DNA of 64,000 nt from Rhizaria sp. SCN 62-66 (Eukaryota > Rhizaria, unplaced), in the NCBI GenBank assembly GCA_001724265.1, contig MEDY01000042.1, positions 62,001-126,000 on the forward strand, read 5' to 3'. Below are positions 20,379 through 33,900 of this stretch, piece by piece. The notes under the pieces are model-generated. The model was not told where the DNA came from, made no database searches, and saw nothing but the letters and a program-made list of their open reading frames with translations. Both the position numbers and the translations under genes were made by a program. Each line of letters opens with the position of its first letter. The first letter of the stretch is position 1.

Positions 20379-20944
20379 GCGGTGTATCTAACTCAAGTAA
20401 ATATAGAGAGGATGGGTGACGGGGAGACGCGCAGCAATGCAAAATAAAGGCGGTGTGTCTCCAGTTCGTTCGTGCTTTCGTTCAATAACACAACAGTTTG
20501 GTTGGGGGTTGTTAAATGAAGGTTATTTCAAAATGACATATATATTCTAAGAGAAAAAATAGAGGCATTCTTTGTAGGAGCGCCGGATTAATACATAAAA
20601 ACATGATATAACACTGCATATTCAAGTCATTTGTGCAACTGCACTGGTGCGTGACTGTGAGCTCGGCTGACTGAAACAGCGCTGAGCTGCCTCAGAGGGG
20701 GCTCCAAAATGATGCACGGACTATTTATCTGGGGACATTCCTAGACGTCAATTGAGCCTGAATTTTGCTGACGCGTTAGTTCGATTTTTATAACATTTAA
20801 ATTATTTATTATACTTGCGTCAAAAATCATCTTTGCTGTCAAAATCACTCTTCCCGGACACCACATCTCACTCCTCTTGCGCATGGCTCTCTCGCTCGCG
20901 TCCGCACCCACTTCACTTGCTGTTTTAGGTCTGCAACAGCAACT
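20379..20944. other. Intergenic with candidate poly(A) signal
   Basis: AATAAA at 20443-20448, 65 nt past the MIC60 stop, is a likely polyadenylation signal. The remainder is AT-rich spacer and the 5' region of the methyltransferase gene. Nothing else was recognised. Confidence 0.5.
20443..20448 (+). terminator. Candidate poly(A) signal of MIC60
   Basis: AATAAA 65 nt after the TAA stop, in AT-rich 3' flank. The spacing resembles the AATAAA behind the methyltransferase gene. Confidence 0.45.
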
Positions 20945-23900
20945 ATGTCTGGCGACCTCACATGGCCGGTCTTCTACCGTCTGTTCTACAAGAACGAGAT
21001 CCCGAAGATCATCATCGCAGGCAAGCGTTACCGCGCTAACCTGAGCATGATCAATGAAATCGACGCCTTCCGCAGCGAAGACATCGCGAACGAGTGTCCG
21101 ATGACTCTGCGCCCTCTCGTCATCCCCATCGAGACGGGAGAGGAAGGCGCGAAGAAGTTCGAGTTCACCACAACCATTCAGACCCGCAACGTTCTCGTCA
21201 AGCCTCTGATGCACCGCGGCGGCCAAGCGTCTGTGATTTTTACAGTCTCGGCCACCCCGGTCCCGCTGCCCGACGCGGGCGTGCCGTTCCTGCTCCAGTT
21301 CGGCCTCAACCTGAACCGCATTACCTCGCACGTCATGCCCGCGTGCACGGAGCCGCTGCTGCTCGTGGCTGCCGACTCCCCGCTCGGTCTCAAGGCCCTC
21401 GAAGGCGACGACGGCGACAGCGAATGGTCCGACGACGAAGATGACGACGACGAAGAGGATAACCAGGACGAGGACGAGGATGATGACGAGCAGGATGAAG
21501 GCGACGAGGACCAGCGCGCCGCTGCCGCCGCCGACCGCGCCACTGCCACCAAGGCCCAGGCCGCCGCCCGCGCCAAGAAGGCCGCAGCAGCCGCTGCCGC
21601 CGCCGCCGCTGCTGAGCCTGGTGTCGACGACGCCGACAACGCCGACGCCGAGGCCGACGAGGACGAGGACGAAGACTACGATGACGAGGATGACGATGAA
21701 GATGAGGACGAGGATGGGGATGACGCGCGCATCCGTGCCGCCCGTGCCCGTCTCGCACGCGCGAAGGCCGGGGCCAAGGGTGGTGCGAAGACGCGCATCG
21801 GCCTCGGAGGCGATAGCGATGATGAGGTGATCTCCGACAACGACGACAAGGCTATCGACGACGGCGCCAGCAAGGCCTATACCAAGCTCGGCGCTGGCGC
21901 TAGCGTTGCGAATCCGGAGGAAGAGTACGAGGGCGACAGTAGTGACTCCGCGAGTGATCTTGATGATATGATGACGCCCAACAACCGTATCTACGAGCGC
22001 CCTGTCTCCCGCCGTCTCCGCAAGGCGACCGCGGATACCACTGACAACACTGCTGCTGCTGCTGCTAAGAGCAAGGCGAAGGCTATCCGTGAGGAGAGCG
22101 AGGATGAGGAAGAGGAGACGCCTGAGGCGAACGGTGCATTGGACGATGACGAGAACAAGGATCTCGAGCAGTACGACGAGTACGGCTCCGACTCCGAGAA
22201 GGAGGACCCTCTGCTGCAGTCCAAGGGCATCTACCACGCCTTCATGGTCGACCGCCTCATCCACGCCCGCCCCTCGGCCGCCATCGTCTCTGTGCTAAAC
22301 CCGACCGACTCCGCCGCGGCCGCGGCCGCCGCCGCCGCCGCTGCCGCCGCCGCCGCCGCCGCGTCCACCGCTGGCCCCGCGGGCGGCATGCAGATCACCG
22401 GCGCCGCGAACCGCCGCGCTAAGGCGCTGCCGCCGGCGCTGCTCGCCAAGCGGGCGCAGCAGCAGCAGCAGGCGCAGGAGTCAACCGCGGCTAACATGGC
22501 CTCCGTGCGCGCCGTCTCCGCCACCGCTGTTGCGAACGACGACTCCGGCGCGGTCAAGGCGCGCGGCGACGGCTATGTCGTTGGTCTCCGCACTCAGGGC
22601 GCGGCCGCGACGTTGCTGTCTGCGCCGTCCCCGGTCAAGGTCGCTGATCCCATCTCGGGCGCGTTCGCGGTCGGCGTCAGCAAGGTCCTGACAACGCTCG
22701 AGGAGCGGCAGGCGCAGCGCGAGGCGCTGTACGCGTACATTCGCACCGTCACGGGCACCAGCATCGGCTCCCGTGTGTGGGATGGCGGCGTGTATATGGT
22801 GCGATTCTTTGCGCGCCTCATCGCGCAGTCGCAGTCGTGGCTCGATGGACTCCGCGTGCTCGAGCTCGGCGCGGGCACGGGACTCGTCGGCATCTGGCTC
22901 TGGCAGGCGATTATGCAGCGCGCGTTTGCGCAGCGCAGGCATGTGTTGACGTCTCTGAATATTGACCCCAAGCGCTATGGCGATATTGATCAGGCGATTC
23001 TTGATCTCGATGGTCTTCCCATCGAGATGATTGAGGAAGGGTACGTTTACATTATAATTAGATGAATGTAGCGCAAGTGTCAAAAGAATCATATTTTTTC
23101 ACTTTATGTTTTGTTTTTTATTCTATCCGAATCATAATCACACATATTTTACTCATATCTGCATCTTTTTTGTTTCTTGCTTTCAAATAATTACAGTCTG
23201 TCGAAGGATGAACTGACAGCTGTGCGCGCCCTGCAGACGTACGGCGCCCAGCGCCCCATGGTGACGGTGACCGACCAGACCCAGCTGCGCCACCTACTCC
23301 GCTACAACGTCCGCTTTAACCAGTCATCCCCGCTGCCGATGTGGACGGCCACGCTTCCAGACGAGGTCCCCACCTCTGGCTGGGGCGCTCCGTGGGCCGG
23401 CGCGCCTCTGACGCACCGCGCCAAGTGGGCACCGACGGGGCTGCACGCGGCCGACGCGGACTGGGGGCTCCCGCTCTCGCTCCCGCTTTCGCTGCTCTGC
23501 GGCGTGCGCGTCGAGCCCGGCAAGTCCGCCAAGACCGCGTTCGAGCGCCCGCCCGCGGCGTCGGCGACTGCGCACCCGGCGTTCGCTGCGGCGCGCAAGC
23601 AGTTGGTCAAGGCGTACACTGAGTACCCGTCGCTGCGGCTCCCCACGCTGCCCGCCGACGAGGCCGCGCAGCTGGCTGGGTTTACGCCCGGTCTGGACCT
23701 CATTATCGGCGCCGATTGCCTGTACAACGAGCGCCATTTCGATGAGTTCCGGACCACGCTGACCGACTTGTTCACCGCGCATGCGCTCGCACACGCACAG
23801 ATCGCCGACGTTGCCGGCACTGATAAGGCCGCAGCGGCGCGTCCGTTCCCGCTCGTGCTGATCTCGTACCCTATCCGCGCGCACGGCGAGGAAGAGCGGA

Positions 23901-24283
23901 TCTATGAGATGTTCTTCAAGCCGCTGCAGGAGGAGCACGGTATCTGCCACACCGCGATCCCGCTCACGCGGCTGTTTGAGACCGTCGAGACGGGGCCCCA
24001 GGCCGCGCCCGGCCGCCACGTGAACGATATGGTCTCGCAGCGTATGCGCGAGCGTAAGGAACGCGAAGATGGCATCACGAACCAGATCCAGGCCAACGAT
24101 GAGACGCGCATGCGGGTGTCGCGCATGGCGGTGCTGTATCAGATTCCGCACAAGTCGCTGCCGGAGACGTCGTGCCCCGCGGAGCTATGGCAGAAGAGCG
24201 AGGGAACGGGCGTGCTGCCGTCGCCGCTGCCGCTGCTTACCACGAACGCGCAGCTCCTCTTCAGGCTCTTCCAGAACCTCTAA
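20945..24283 (+). CDS. METTL21-type (Methyltransf_16) methyltransferase with acidic N-terminal half
   Basis: Exons 20945-23040 and 23197-24283; phase-2 intron 23041-23196 (gtacgt...ttacag); stop TAA; 1,060 residues. The C-terminal third is a seven-strand SAM-dependent methyltransferase of the METTL21/FAM86 type, a family that mostly modifies lysines in proteins. Its landmarks are SRVWDGGVYMVRFFARLI (about 609-627), SAM-binding motif I LELGAGTGLVGI (about 639-650), VTVTDQTQLRHLLRYNV (about 720) and DLIIGADCLYNERHFDEF (about 867-884). Spacing between these motifs is stretched by insertions. Residues 1-150 are a compact unrecognised domain (MSGDLTWPVFYRLFYKNEIP..). Residues 155-260 are two long Asp/Glu runs around an Ala run, and a poly-Ala tract lies near 455-475. 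Substrate is unknown. The enzyme class is confident. Confidence 0.85.
22311..22363 (+). repeat. GCC/GCG triplet run coding poly-Ala
   Basis: Imperfect GCC repeat inside the methyltransferase reading frame, coding about 17 alanines between DSA and STAG. It is followed about 95 nt later by a short CAG run coding glutamines (22457-22471). Probably length-polymorphic. Confidence 0.8.
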
Positions 24284-24958
24284 ATATGCGGTGATGTCGT
24301 GTGAGTATTGTCTGTTTCAAGTGTATAATCTCAGTTTTCATAATAAACCCAACTATATTTTACCATAAATCAGTGTTTACATTCGTCTTATTCGATATGA
24401 TGACATTAGAGACTGAAATGATAGTCGTGTCAACTATGTCAGAGACAGCTTGGGTGCGGCTGGCCACCCGTCCGCGCCAAGCTATCTTCCCGAACTAAGT
24501 CGAGACCATAATCCGAGGAATGTTTAACTGACTGCAGGGGTGTTCATGGTGTGGACGGGGCCATTAAAAGCGCGTTTGTTAGATAAATTGGTTTATTTAT
24601 TATTATGTCATTGCTTGGAGGCTCTACAAGGGCTTCGCACCGATCCCGCCCTTCGGTGACCCATGACTTCCCCTCATAGTGCTCGTCCAGGGTCGAGGCC
24701 GCGGTTATTGACCATTAATAGCACTGCAATCCAAATCCCTAACACGCCGTTATATTTTATTCATATCCTCTTAATTATTACCCGTGGCAGGTTGATCTAG
24801 ACTCAGACACAACCGTTTCGAGAGCTGATCCACGACACACTCAGTCTTTCATCCTCCCCTGCTGAAGTGCAGCGTCCCTGCACCTGAAGCCTTTACTACA
24901 CCTAACCCCAGCGTCGCGAGTTGAAACACAACGCGCGTTGTTTGCCAACCCTAGCGCC
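24284..24958. other. Intergenic before the giant HECT gene
   Basis: AATAAA at 24342-24347 (59 nt after the methyltransferase stop) is a likely poly(A) signal. A GC-richer island at about 24614-24705 stands out in AT-rich DNA and contains CACCGA...TCGGTG (24638-24658) and GGTC...GACC inverted repeats. I could not match it to 5S rRNA, tRNA or snRNA. It may be a structured element or promoter of the HECT gene. Confidence 0.45.
24342..24347 (+). terminator. Candidate poly(A) signal of the methyltransferase gene
   Basis: AATAAA 59 nt after the TAA stop. Confidence 0.45.
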
Positions 24959-27900
24959 ATGTTCCGCCTCGTGGACCGCGAGCCCGCCGCCGCAGCCCCG
25001 GCCGCCGCGCCCGCTGGCTCTGTCGCAGGCCGCCGCAACGCCCTGCTCTCCGAAGCGGCCGCATCCGCGCCGCCGACCTCCGCACCCGCCGGCTCAACAC
25101 TCGCGATTGCGTCCTCACTGCTCACGGTTATCTCCAGCACCGCGCGCTCCGTCGCCCTTACGGAGGCGACTGCGACGATGGCGACAGCCGAGACCCTCGC
25201 CGGCCCCTTCTCGGATGCCGACCCGGCGCTCCCGGGCTCCGCCGCCGCGGCGGTCCAGCTCCCGCTCTCCGCCGACTCCGCCGATGCCAGCGCTGCCGGC
25301 GCTAGCTCCGGCGCGGCTGCGTCATCGTTTGGCCAAGCTGACTTACCAGCTACCGGGGTGTCAGCCCTAACAGACCTCCTGCCAGACTCACTGGCAGGCA
25401 TTGCCGAAGTCGACATCTCCAGCGATCCCCAGGCGCAGACGGCGCTGCTGAGTAAGTGGCGTGCCGAAGCGGCCTCCGCGCTGCCCACTGCGCTCTCCGC
25501 CGCGGCGCTCTCAGCCCCGTTTATCGCTCAGATGGAGACCGTGCGCACCCACACGCATGACACCCTGCGCATCGAAACCTCTGACCGCGCCAACGCGTCA
25601 GGCGCCGCCGGTGCTGGCGCGGCCGCGGCGGGCGGCGCATCGGCGACGAACCCGCTGCTGTCGCGCCGCGCGCGCCCGCTCGCCGCGCTCGAGGAGTCCT
25701 CCGCAGTGGCCGAGGACAGCAGTCTGAGCGCGTTCGGTACCCGCGCCAAGCTGGCGCCAGTCCGCGCCGGCCAGTTCAACCCCACGGCCGCGGCGCGCCG
25801 CATTGCCACTCGGGCGACCGAGGCTGCCGCCGGCGCCAAGCCGCGCACGGTTGGCCTGCGCTCGGCCGCGGAGACCGCTGCGTTGAGCGAGAATGCGGTG
25901 TCGTTCGCAGCGACGCTGCAGGCTCGAGCGGCGGTGCCGCTGCCGTCGTCGCTGCCGGCCGTCCCGGGCTCGCTCGGCGACGCGCCGCTGCCGGAGACCA
26001 CGGTGCTTGACGCCGCGCTTGCCGCCGCCGCCGCAGTTGCCGACGATACTGCCGCGGACGACGTCACTGCGCCGGCGCGCGTGCTCGCGTTTGCAAAGAC
26101 TCTCGCCGCGGCCCCTGCACTGCAGCTGAAACGCGAGGCCGCGGACGCCGCCACCGCGGCCAACGCCGCCGCTGTCGCTGACGCTGCTGTGACGGCCGCG
26201 CTGGCCGCGGGCAAGGTGGCCGACGCTGCGGCGCACGTGGCCGTGTTGGCGTCGCTCTCAGCCGCCGGCGGCGAGGCCTCCGTCACTGCGCGCGCCGCCA
26301 CAGCGCTGCACGCACTCCACGACAAACTCACCGTTTTCCAGTCTCCGAGCGACTCGAGCGACCGTGGCGCGGTGACCGCCGCATTGGCAACTGCGCAGAC
26401 CGCAGTTGAGTCAGTCCTCCGCTCAGCGTCACTGCGCATCACCCAGTCACCAGGCACTAGCAGCGCTGACACTGACTTCGCCTCCTCTGCGGCTGCGACG
26501 TCGCCTGCGCTGGGTGTGGCGGGTCTGGAGCGGTGGTGCGTCACTGCGCAGTGGGCTAACCTGCTTCAGCAGGCCGCGACCGGCGCGACGTGGGCCAACG
26601 AGGCTGAGACTATCGCCCTCGCAGACTCTATCGACAACACAGCCAACGCGTCCGACCCCATGTACGCGACCACAGCGGTACGCGAGGTCGCGGCGCTGTC
26701 GCTGCGGTCGATTCTGCGCGCGATGGGCACCGGCAACGCGCCGACGGTGGCGCAGATCGCGGCGCCCGTGTCGTCGCTGTCGTACATCGGTGGTCCGTTC
26801 GGCACTGCAAGCACGCTTGTCACGCAGGAGAGCGTGGCTCGCGGCGCGGCGCGGGAGCGGCTGCTGAACTACGGCGCCGCTGCATGTCTGTCGCAGTGCG
26901 GTGGGTTCGCTTTCGTGCACTTGCCTGCTATCGGCGTGCTTTTGAAAATCACCACTGGTCACAACTCAGCTGCTGATGACGTGAGTGCGACGACTGGCGT
27001 GGTTGTTAGCTACCGCACCGGTGTGCTGCCGGGCCGTCGCTGCGGCATCGCGACCGTGTGCACCAGTCAAACCAGTCACAATGACGACAGCTCTGTTGTT
27101 TTGCTGCCGTTGGAGCCTCTCGCGACGGTCGATGTGCCCACAATTGACTCGGCACGCGCTCTCGCCGCCGCCGCCGTGGACACCCACCCAACCGACCCTG
27201 TGGTCATTGCCAGCGTGCCCAGCGACGAGAAGGACGCTGGCGCTGAGAGCACTGACCGCGTCAAGAGCAAGAGCTATGGTGCGCTATCTCTCTCCGCGTC
27301 TGCTCCTCTGGGTTTGACCGGCGGCGCGCCTCTGCCTGTCTCCGCGCTTGAGGCTGTCGCAGCGCACCGCAGTGCGCTCGCACAGCGCTCGGCCCCTGCT
27401 CCGGCGATGGTCTCTGCCGCTGCCGACACGGATCCCGAGTCTGAGGCGGCTAATATTGGCAAGAACTCGGTGACTGCGGTCCCTGTGGCGATGCCTGCTG
27501 ACGCTGTTGTGGAGATCATGGACCGCATTCCCGCTCTCTCTGTCTACGCGGCGTCGGATCTGTCGGTGCGCGAGAAGGTTCTGCTAGGTTGCGATAGCGA
27601 TAGCGCCGTGCCGCGGTCGCTGTACCTCGGCGCTGAGCCCGGTGTGACATCGGCGCCTGTGCTGTTGAGCGATGGTCAGAAGCTCTATCTCGTCGCCGCT
27701 GAGACTTTGCCCGTCGAGATCACTGCTCGCGACACAAACTTCAATACTGAAAGCGACGATGATGTTTCTGTTGAGATCTCCGTGCGCGACTTGGATCCCG
27801 CGACCCCTCACCCGTGTAAGTTCGCGGCATCTAAAGGCGTCACCGCGGAGGAGATGACCGCTGTCGCCGCCGCCCGTGCCGCTACGACCGCCGAATCCCC

Positions 27901-30900
27901 CGCTGCTACCAGTGCAGCTGCGTCTTCCTCACTGACGTCCTTGTTGTCACCGCAGCCGTCGTTGTCGACAAAGGCGCCGACCCCGCCGCCCGCAATCGGC
28001 GCGCGCTATTACGTCGTCGACCTCACGATGACTGTGCGCACGGCGGTGGTGCTTGACGTGCTGCCGCAATCTGAGCAGGTGTTCATCGCGTATGACTCAC
28101 TGCCGCGCACGTGGGACGAGTGGATCTCGGCAAAGTCACCCCGTCTCCTCTGCACTGCGCGCTTTGCCGCGAACACTAGCGATGCGAATGAAGCTGCTGC
28201 TGCTCCTACTGCCGCTGATGCGGTGACAATGATTCCGCCCGGCGCCCCTCTCCCGCAGCTGGCCCCCGCGCGCGCTGCGCTGCTGACCGGCGCCCGTCTC
28301 ACTCAGGCGGCCCTGCGTGCGGCCAAGTTCGCTGACCCCGCCGCGATCTTGACGCGCGCTGAGACCGCGGTTGCGAAGGCGGTGCGCGAGCTCGGTCGTG
28401 CCTCTGCGGCGGTGTCGGGCCTTGGTGCAGCCGCCTTTGGCGACAACAGCGGTGACTGTCCTGACGGCATGCTTGCGCGCCGGTTCGACCGCACGTCACG
28501 CGTGTCGGTGTGGAGCTACGACTGGTCGCAGCTTGCGCGCACGCGCAGTGCGCTTGAGTCTGCGCTGAAGACTGAGCGCGGCATTGCCGGTGTTGCTGCT
28601 GTGGCGCTCACGGGCGTCAACGACCCGCGCGCCCGTGCATGCGCCCCTCACCCTATCTATTCGCACTCGCACGCTCACTCACATCGCTCGGGTCCCACGA
28701 TGAGTGATGCGGTCCCTGCATTCACTGGCGCCGCGGCGCCGTCCCTGCCCACACTGCGCGGCTACCGTGCTGCTGCTGCTGCCTCCTCTTCATCTGCAGC
28801 GACACTGACCGAGAGTGACAAGAAGCGCGCTGCCCGGTGCAAGCGTTGGGCGGACGCTCTGGACCTTAACGACTACCCCCTCGCGCCCACAGTCATGAAC
28901 GCTGCGAGTGTGGATGCCGAGGACGCGTCGCTCAACAGCGCGGCCAACCGCGCGCAGTCTGCGCTGCCCGCGTTTGCGCTGCCGCTGTGGGAGCGCGTGC
29001 GCGCTGCTGCTGCGGACAGGCGGGCTCTCGCGCGCATGCTTGCGGCTGCGCTTGGTGTGGCTGTTGAAAATGGCGCTGTCGCTATGGAGGCTACAAGTTC
29101 TGGCTTCACCGCGCTGCCGAGTGTGATGGAGCTTGTTGCGCATGCTATCGACGGCATCGCCATTCCGAAGAAGCGCTCTGCCTCACCCTCTGTGATTGTG
29201 ACGCCGACGTCGGTGAACGCCGACGTCTCTGCGGAAGTTGCAAGCAATCTCTCAGTCGACGACATTGCGCTCGCTCTGCGCGTGTTTGGCAACGATGCGA
29301 CGACGGCAACGTGGTGGCTGCTCTCTGGTGGTGCTGCTCTGCTTGCGAAGACTGCTCGCTGTCCGCTTGTCGCCGTCACGGCGCTCGCTCCCGCAGTTGC
29401 TGAGGCCGCGGATGCTGGTTTGCTCCCTTCTCACCTCAAGGACACGAGTGTCGACGCAGTGAAGCTTCTCTCGTGGGCGACGTCGGCTGCTGCGTGGGCC
29501 GCCACGCTCCCCACTGCCGCCCCCTCAGCTGCTGAGGCGTCGTCGTGGCCCACGCTCGCCGCGCCGGTCGGCGCAGTGCGCGCGCTGGCCGCTGTCCCCG
29601 CTGCATACACTGCGAGCCGGGGTTGCTTCACCGTCGCCGAATCCACCGCGGGCTCCGGTCTGACTCAAAGTCAAGCCGCTGCGCTGGTCGCGAGGCTAAC
29701 GTGGTCCCGACAGGCGTACATGCTACTGCACCCGCATCGTGTCGCGTGCAGCGGCATGTATCTGTCTAACGGTTTGCTTGTTTACGTCACACGTGGCATC
29801 CACAAGCCCGCCGCTGCGGCCACAGCGCTCGTGCCCATCGACGCCGCGACTGCCAAGTCCGCCGCAAAGGAGACTGTGTCTGCGTGCACGACGCTTAAGA
29901 CCGCTGCTGTGGAGGCCCTTAAGACCGCATTCGCTCCCGTGTCAGCCTCCTCGCTGCGCCTCACCGCTCCCAGTCCGCCCATCGCAACAGGCATCAGCTC
30001 AGTGACCGGGCTCGTCCCGTCCACTGCGGCGACCGCGGCCGCTGCCGCTACGACCGCGCCGGTGACGACGACGGCAGCCGTGTGGTTCCGCCTCAGCGAC
30101 GGCCGCCACTCTGGCACCGCGGGCGTGCCCTCGCTCCTCCCCACGGGCAGCGCGCTGGGCACGTGGCGCCGGTCCGCCGAGGGCCGCTCGCTCCGCGGTG
30201 GCGGCGACGGTGGCGCGGGAGGCGCTGGCGGCGCGCAGATCGCCGGCTCTGGCCCCGGGTCTCCGCTCTCGCCCTCGCCCGCTGCACTCGCTGCCGCCCC
30301 CGCTGCCGCCGCCCCCGCCGCCGCTGCCGCTGCTGCTGCTGCGCCCGCTGCTGCTGGCGACGACGCCCGCGATGCACCGAGGCCTGGTGAGAGTAACCTC
30401 GACTTTGTGCAGCGCTCTCTTCGCGAGGTCTTAGGCGCTGTGGGTGAAAACAACGATGGAAACGGACTGCCAAATCCTCAGGACATTCTCGGACGGCCGA
30501 ACCGCGCACTCGGTGCTGTTCGCATTGACAACAACCCCGCGGCCGCCGCCGCTGCTGTTGCGGCCGGTGCGCGCGCCCCGTCATCGCCCGTTGCGCCTGT
30601 GGCAGCCCCCGCATCTGGCTCAGTCCCCGCTGCGCCGTCGCCTGTCTCCAACGACGACGACAGCGCTGAGTGGTTTGGCGCGTCGACAACTCTCACTGCG
30701 ACCCAAATTGCGAGCGCGAGTGTTGTTTCTGATGCATGTACGCGCGTCATATGCTTTGATGCGCGTCACAACACGCTTTGGACCTTCTCACTTGAGCAGA
30801 ACGCTGGCTTTATCGCCTTTGACGTCCCCTCTCCGGCTGCTAGCAAGAGCGACAGTGCTGATGCTGACGTTGTTGTGCCTGTGTCTGAAGCATGTTTCTC

Positions 30901-33900
30901 AACCGTTGCACAGTCCGCATACTCAGTGCTCGCTTCCTCTCTCGCGATCCGTGCCGCCGCCCCGGCTGCATGGGCTCTCGCGCTCTCAGCTGCGCTGACG
31001 GTCGCCGCTGACGTCGCAATGTCAACCACGACAGCCACATCCGCACTCGCGCACCCGGCCGTGGTTGCACGCGCTCGTTTCCTTGCCGTTGCGCATACCG
31101 AGTCCGCTGCACGCGTCGACGCTCTCACTGCAGACAGCGCTGTCGAGACCGCGCAGGAGTCCCTCGTCGCGTGTGCCGTTGCAGAGCGCCTCCGGCTGCG
31201 CCTCATGCTCGCTGCGAGCACCCGGTCCGCGGTGGCGCGCGTTGAAGACGCCGCTGCGCGCGAGGCGAGCAAGGAGGACATGCAGGCCCGCACCGCGCGC
31301 CGCAGCGACCGCGCGCGCCGCCGCGCTGAGCAGACCGAACGCCGCGAGAAGCGCGCCACCGCGGTCTCCGACGCTGAGAACAAACGTGACAAGGCACAGG
31401 CACGCGTTGAAAAGATTGAGCTCCGCATTCAGCAGGCCCGCGAACGCGCGGAGGCCGCCGCCGCGCGCCGCGCCGCCCGCGCTGCGCGTCCGCCGTCGAT
31501 GCTCTCGCGTCTGCCCGCTGATATTCTTGACGGGCTCGACCGCGCCGGCCGCCGCGCGCTCAAGGCCCTGTTGGAGGAGAACCTCGAGCCCGGCGCGGAT
31601 CCGAACGCGCTCGGTGAGGACATGCTTGTCGCGTTCAAGTTCCAGGCAATGGAGGATGCGGCCGGGTTTGAGGTCTCTGGTGAGAGCGAATCTGACGCTG
31701 ACGACGGCGAGGACGAAGAGGTTGACGACGAGGGTCTCCCACGTCGGCTGTTTGGCGATGACGACAGCGACGATGATGACGATGACAATGATGACGACAG
31801 TGTCGGCCAGGAGGGTGTTCTCGCCAGCCCTGAGGAGAAGCTAGCTCTGGCGCGCTCCCGCAAGGACACCGCCGAAGCCGCGCTCGCCGCCGCACGCGAA
31901 GGCTCCGAGTCCCCCGACGTATCGTCCGACACGGACTCTGACAGCAAGAGCGCCGCTGGTGACGCCGCCTCCCCGCGTGCCGAGGCCGTCGCCGCGGCGG
32001 CGCGCGCAGACGCCGTGGTCGCGAGCGTGACCTCCAAGAGCGCGATGAAGCCGACGCCGACTGCGGACGAAGTTCTCACGTGGCTCGACACTCTCGACCC
32101 TACACTGTTCACCGCAGACCCCGGCACTACGGCGCACAACGCAGCGCTGGCTGCGGCGCAGGCCAAGGGCCTCGCGCGCGCGCGCCAGGAAGAGGACGAC
32201 GGTTTCGATGAGGAGGACGAGCTCCTGCCTCTGTACCCTACGCCACTGCTGCTTGCTACCGCAGCGCGCCTGCGTCGCTACATCGCTGAGCGTGACGCGC
32301 AGAGTGCGCTCGTCAAAGCCGCCGCGCTGAGTCGCGATGTTATCCAGCAAAACATCAAGATGCTTGAGGCTCGCTGCCCAGTCGCGCTCGCCCCTGGGTG
32401 CTTGTTCGATGACTATGTGCCCTTTGCGCTTGACACCGGTCTCGACACGGCTGACGCGCTTATCACGCGCATTTCCGCTCTGTTGCACTCGCCGGTGGAC
32501 ACACTGCAGACGCGCACTGTCGTGCGTTACGCGCTGCACACTGCGCTGCGGCAGTTTGATGCCTGGATGCGCCGATGGACCGCTGCGCGCACGCTGACAG
32601 GATTTATAGTTGAGTCCACCGCAGACACACTCGCGAAGCTTGTTGCTGAGACTGTCAGCAGCGACTCATCGGTGAGCTCCACTCTCGACTCGCCGACTCT
32701 GTCTGCTGCGCGCACGGCCGCTAATATATATGGCCGCACGCTGTTGATTGCACGTGCACTCCTCTCGCGCCGCTCTGTAGTCTTGCTTAAGTCCAGTGAC
32801 AACGCACGCGCTGTGGTGCCCGGTAGCAACGGCGCCGCCGCGCGCAACGTCGAGCACTACGCGACGCGCGATGACCTCGTCGCCGCGATCAAGGAAACGT
32901 CGCACGAAACGCCTGCTGCGTCACTCTCAACCGCGTTCGCGCTCTCCGACACAGTGTTTGTTGCGGCGTCTGAGGCAGCAGGCGCGCCGGCGCTGTCGTC
33001 CCGTCTCCGCATCGCCCCGTCGAAGCTGGCCTCTGCGATTGCCCTTATCCTGCCGCTGCACGTGCCGTTCGAGCTTATCTCAGCTTCGCTTCAGACTTCT
33101 GCATCTGATGATGCCGCCCCTCCCAGCAGCCCGATTGCCCCGTACCGAGCTGCCCTCGCCAAGGCGGCAACGCGCCCGTTCGACTCCGTGGCCGCAACGC
33201 ATGCGCGTGCCGTTGAGGGTCTCTCCAGTGCAATGTTGATGGCCGGTATGACTGTGCTCGACGAGAGCTACGGTGATATCTGCGCACCCGCTATCGCCCG
33301 CGCCACCGCTGCTGCTGCCACAGACGTCTCTGCTGCGCTGGAGGCGCCGCATTCGTTGTTCGCCCGCGCTGCCGCTGTGCTTGCGACCGCGGCTGGTGTT
33401 TCTGGTGTCTTCGTGCGCTCGCGTGATCAGCCTGACTGTATTGTCACGTTCCCTGCCTCCGCTGCCACGGCGGCTCTCGCACTGGAGTCAGACTCTGACG
33501 CGATTGTTCCAGCCCTGGCAACGCGCGTGTTGATGACTTCGCTGCCGTTGTTCCTGCCACGCAAGCGTGACGTGCTCGTGCTTTTGACCGCACTCCTTGC
33601 GCGATCTACTGCAACGCCGACGCCGTTGCTGCAGCAGCTGATGGTCTACGCCGCTCACTCGCGTGCGATCGCTGTGGCGCTGGCCTCGCACCCTGGCGAC
33701 GAGGACGCCGAGGCGCTTACTCTGTTCCTGCGTTGCGCTGGAGTGCCCGGCCAGCCTTGGATTCCCGGAATCGGCAAGAAGCACACTGTCCGCACCACTG
33801 CTGCTGACGACAGCAACACCAGCACAGCCACATCGTCGCTGTCGTCTGCCAGCAGCGCAAACACCAACACTGCGCGCGGCTTTGTCGACGCTATCGTCGC

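Noticed and set aside
20741-22264. 507-codon minus-strand frame rich in Val/Leu/Ile resembling a membrane protein
   Set aside because: It is the exact antisense of the Asp/Glu/Ala runs of the methyltransferase gene; GAC/GAG codons read backwards give Val and Leu. No start context or splice support.
24614-24715. 5S rRNA or tRNA in the GC-rich island
   Set aside because: A short resemblance to a 5S segment (cagggtcgaggcc) is not backed by the rest of the molecule, and no A/B box pair or cloverleaf could be drawn.
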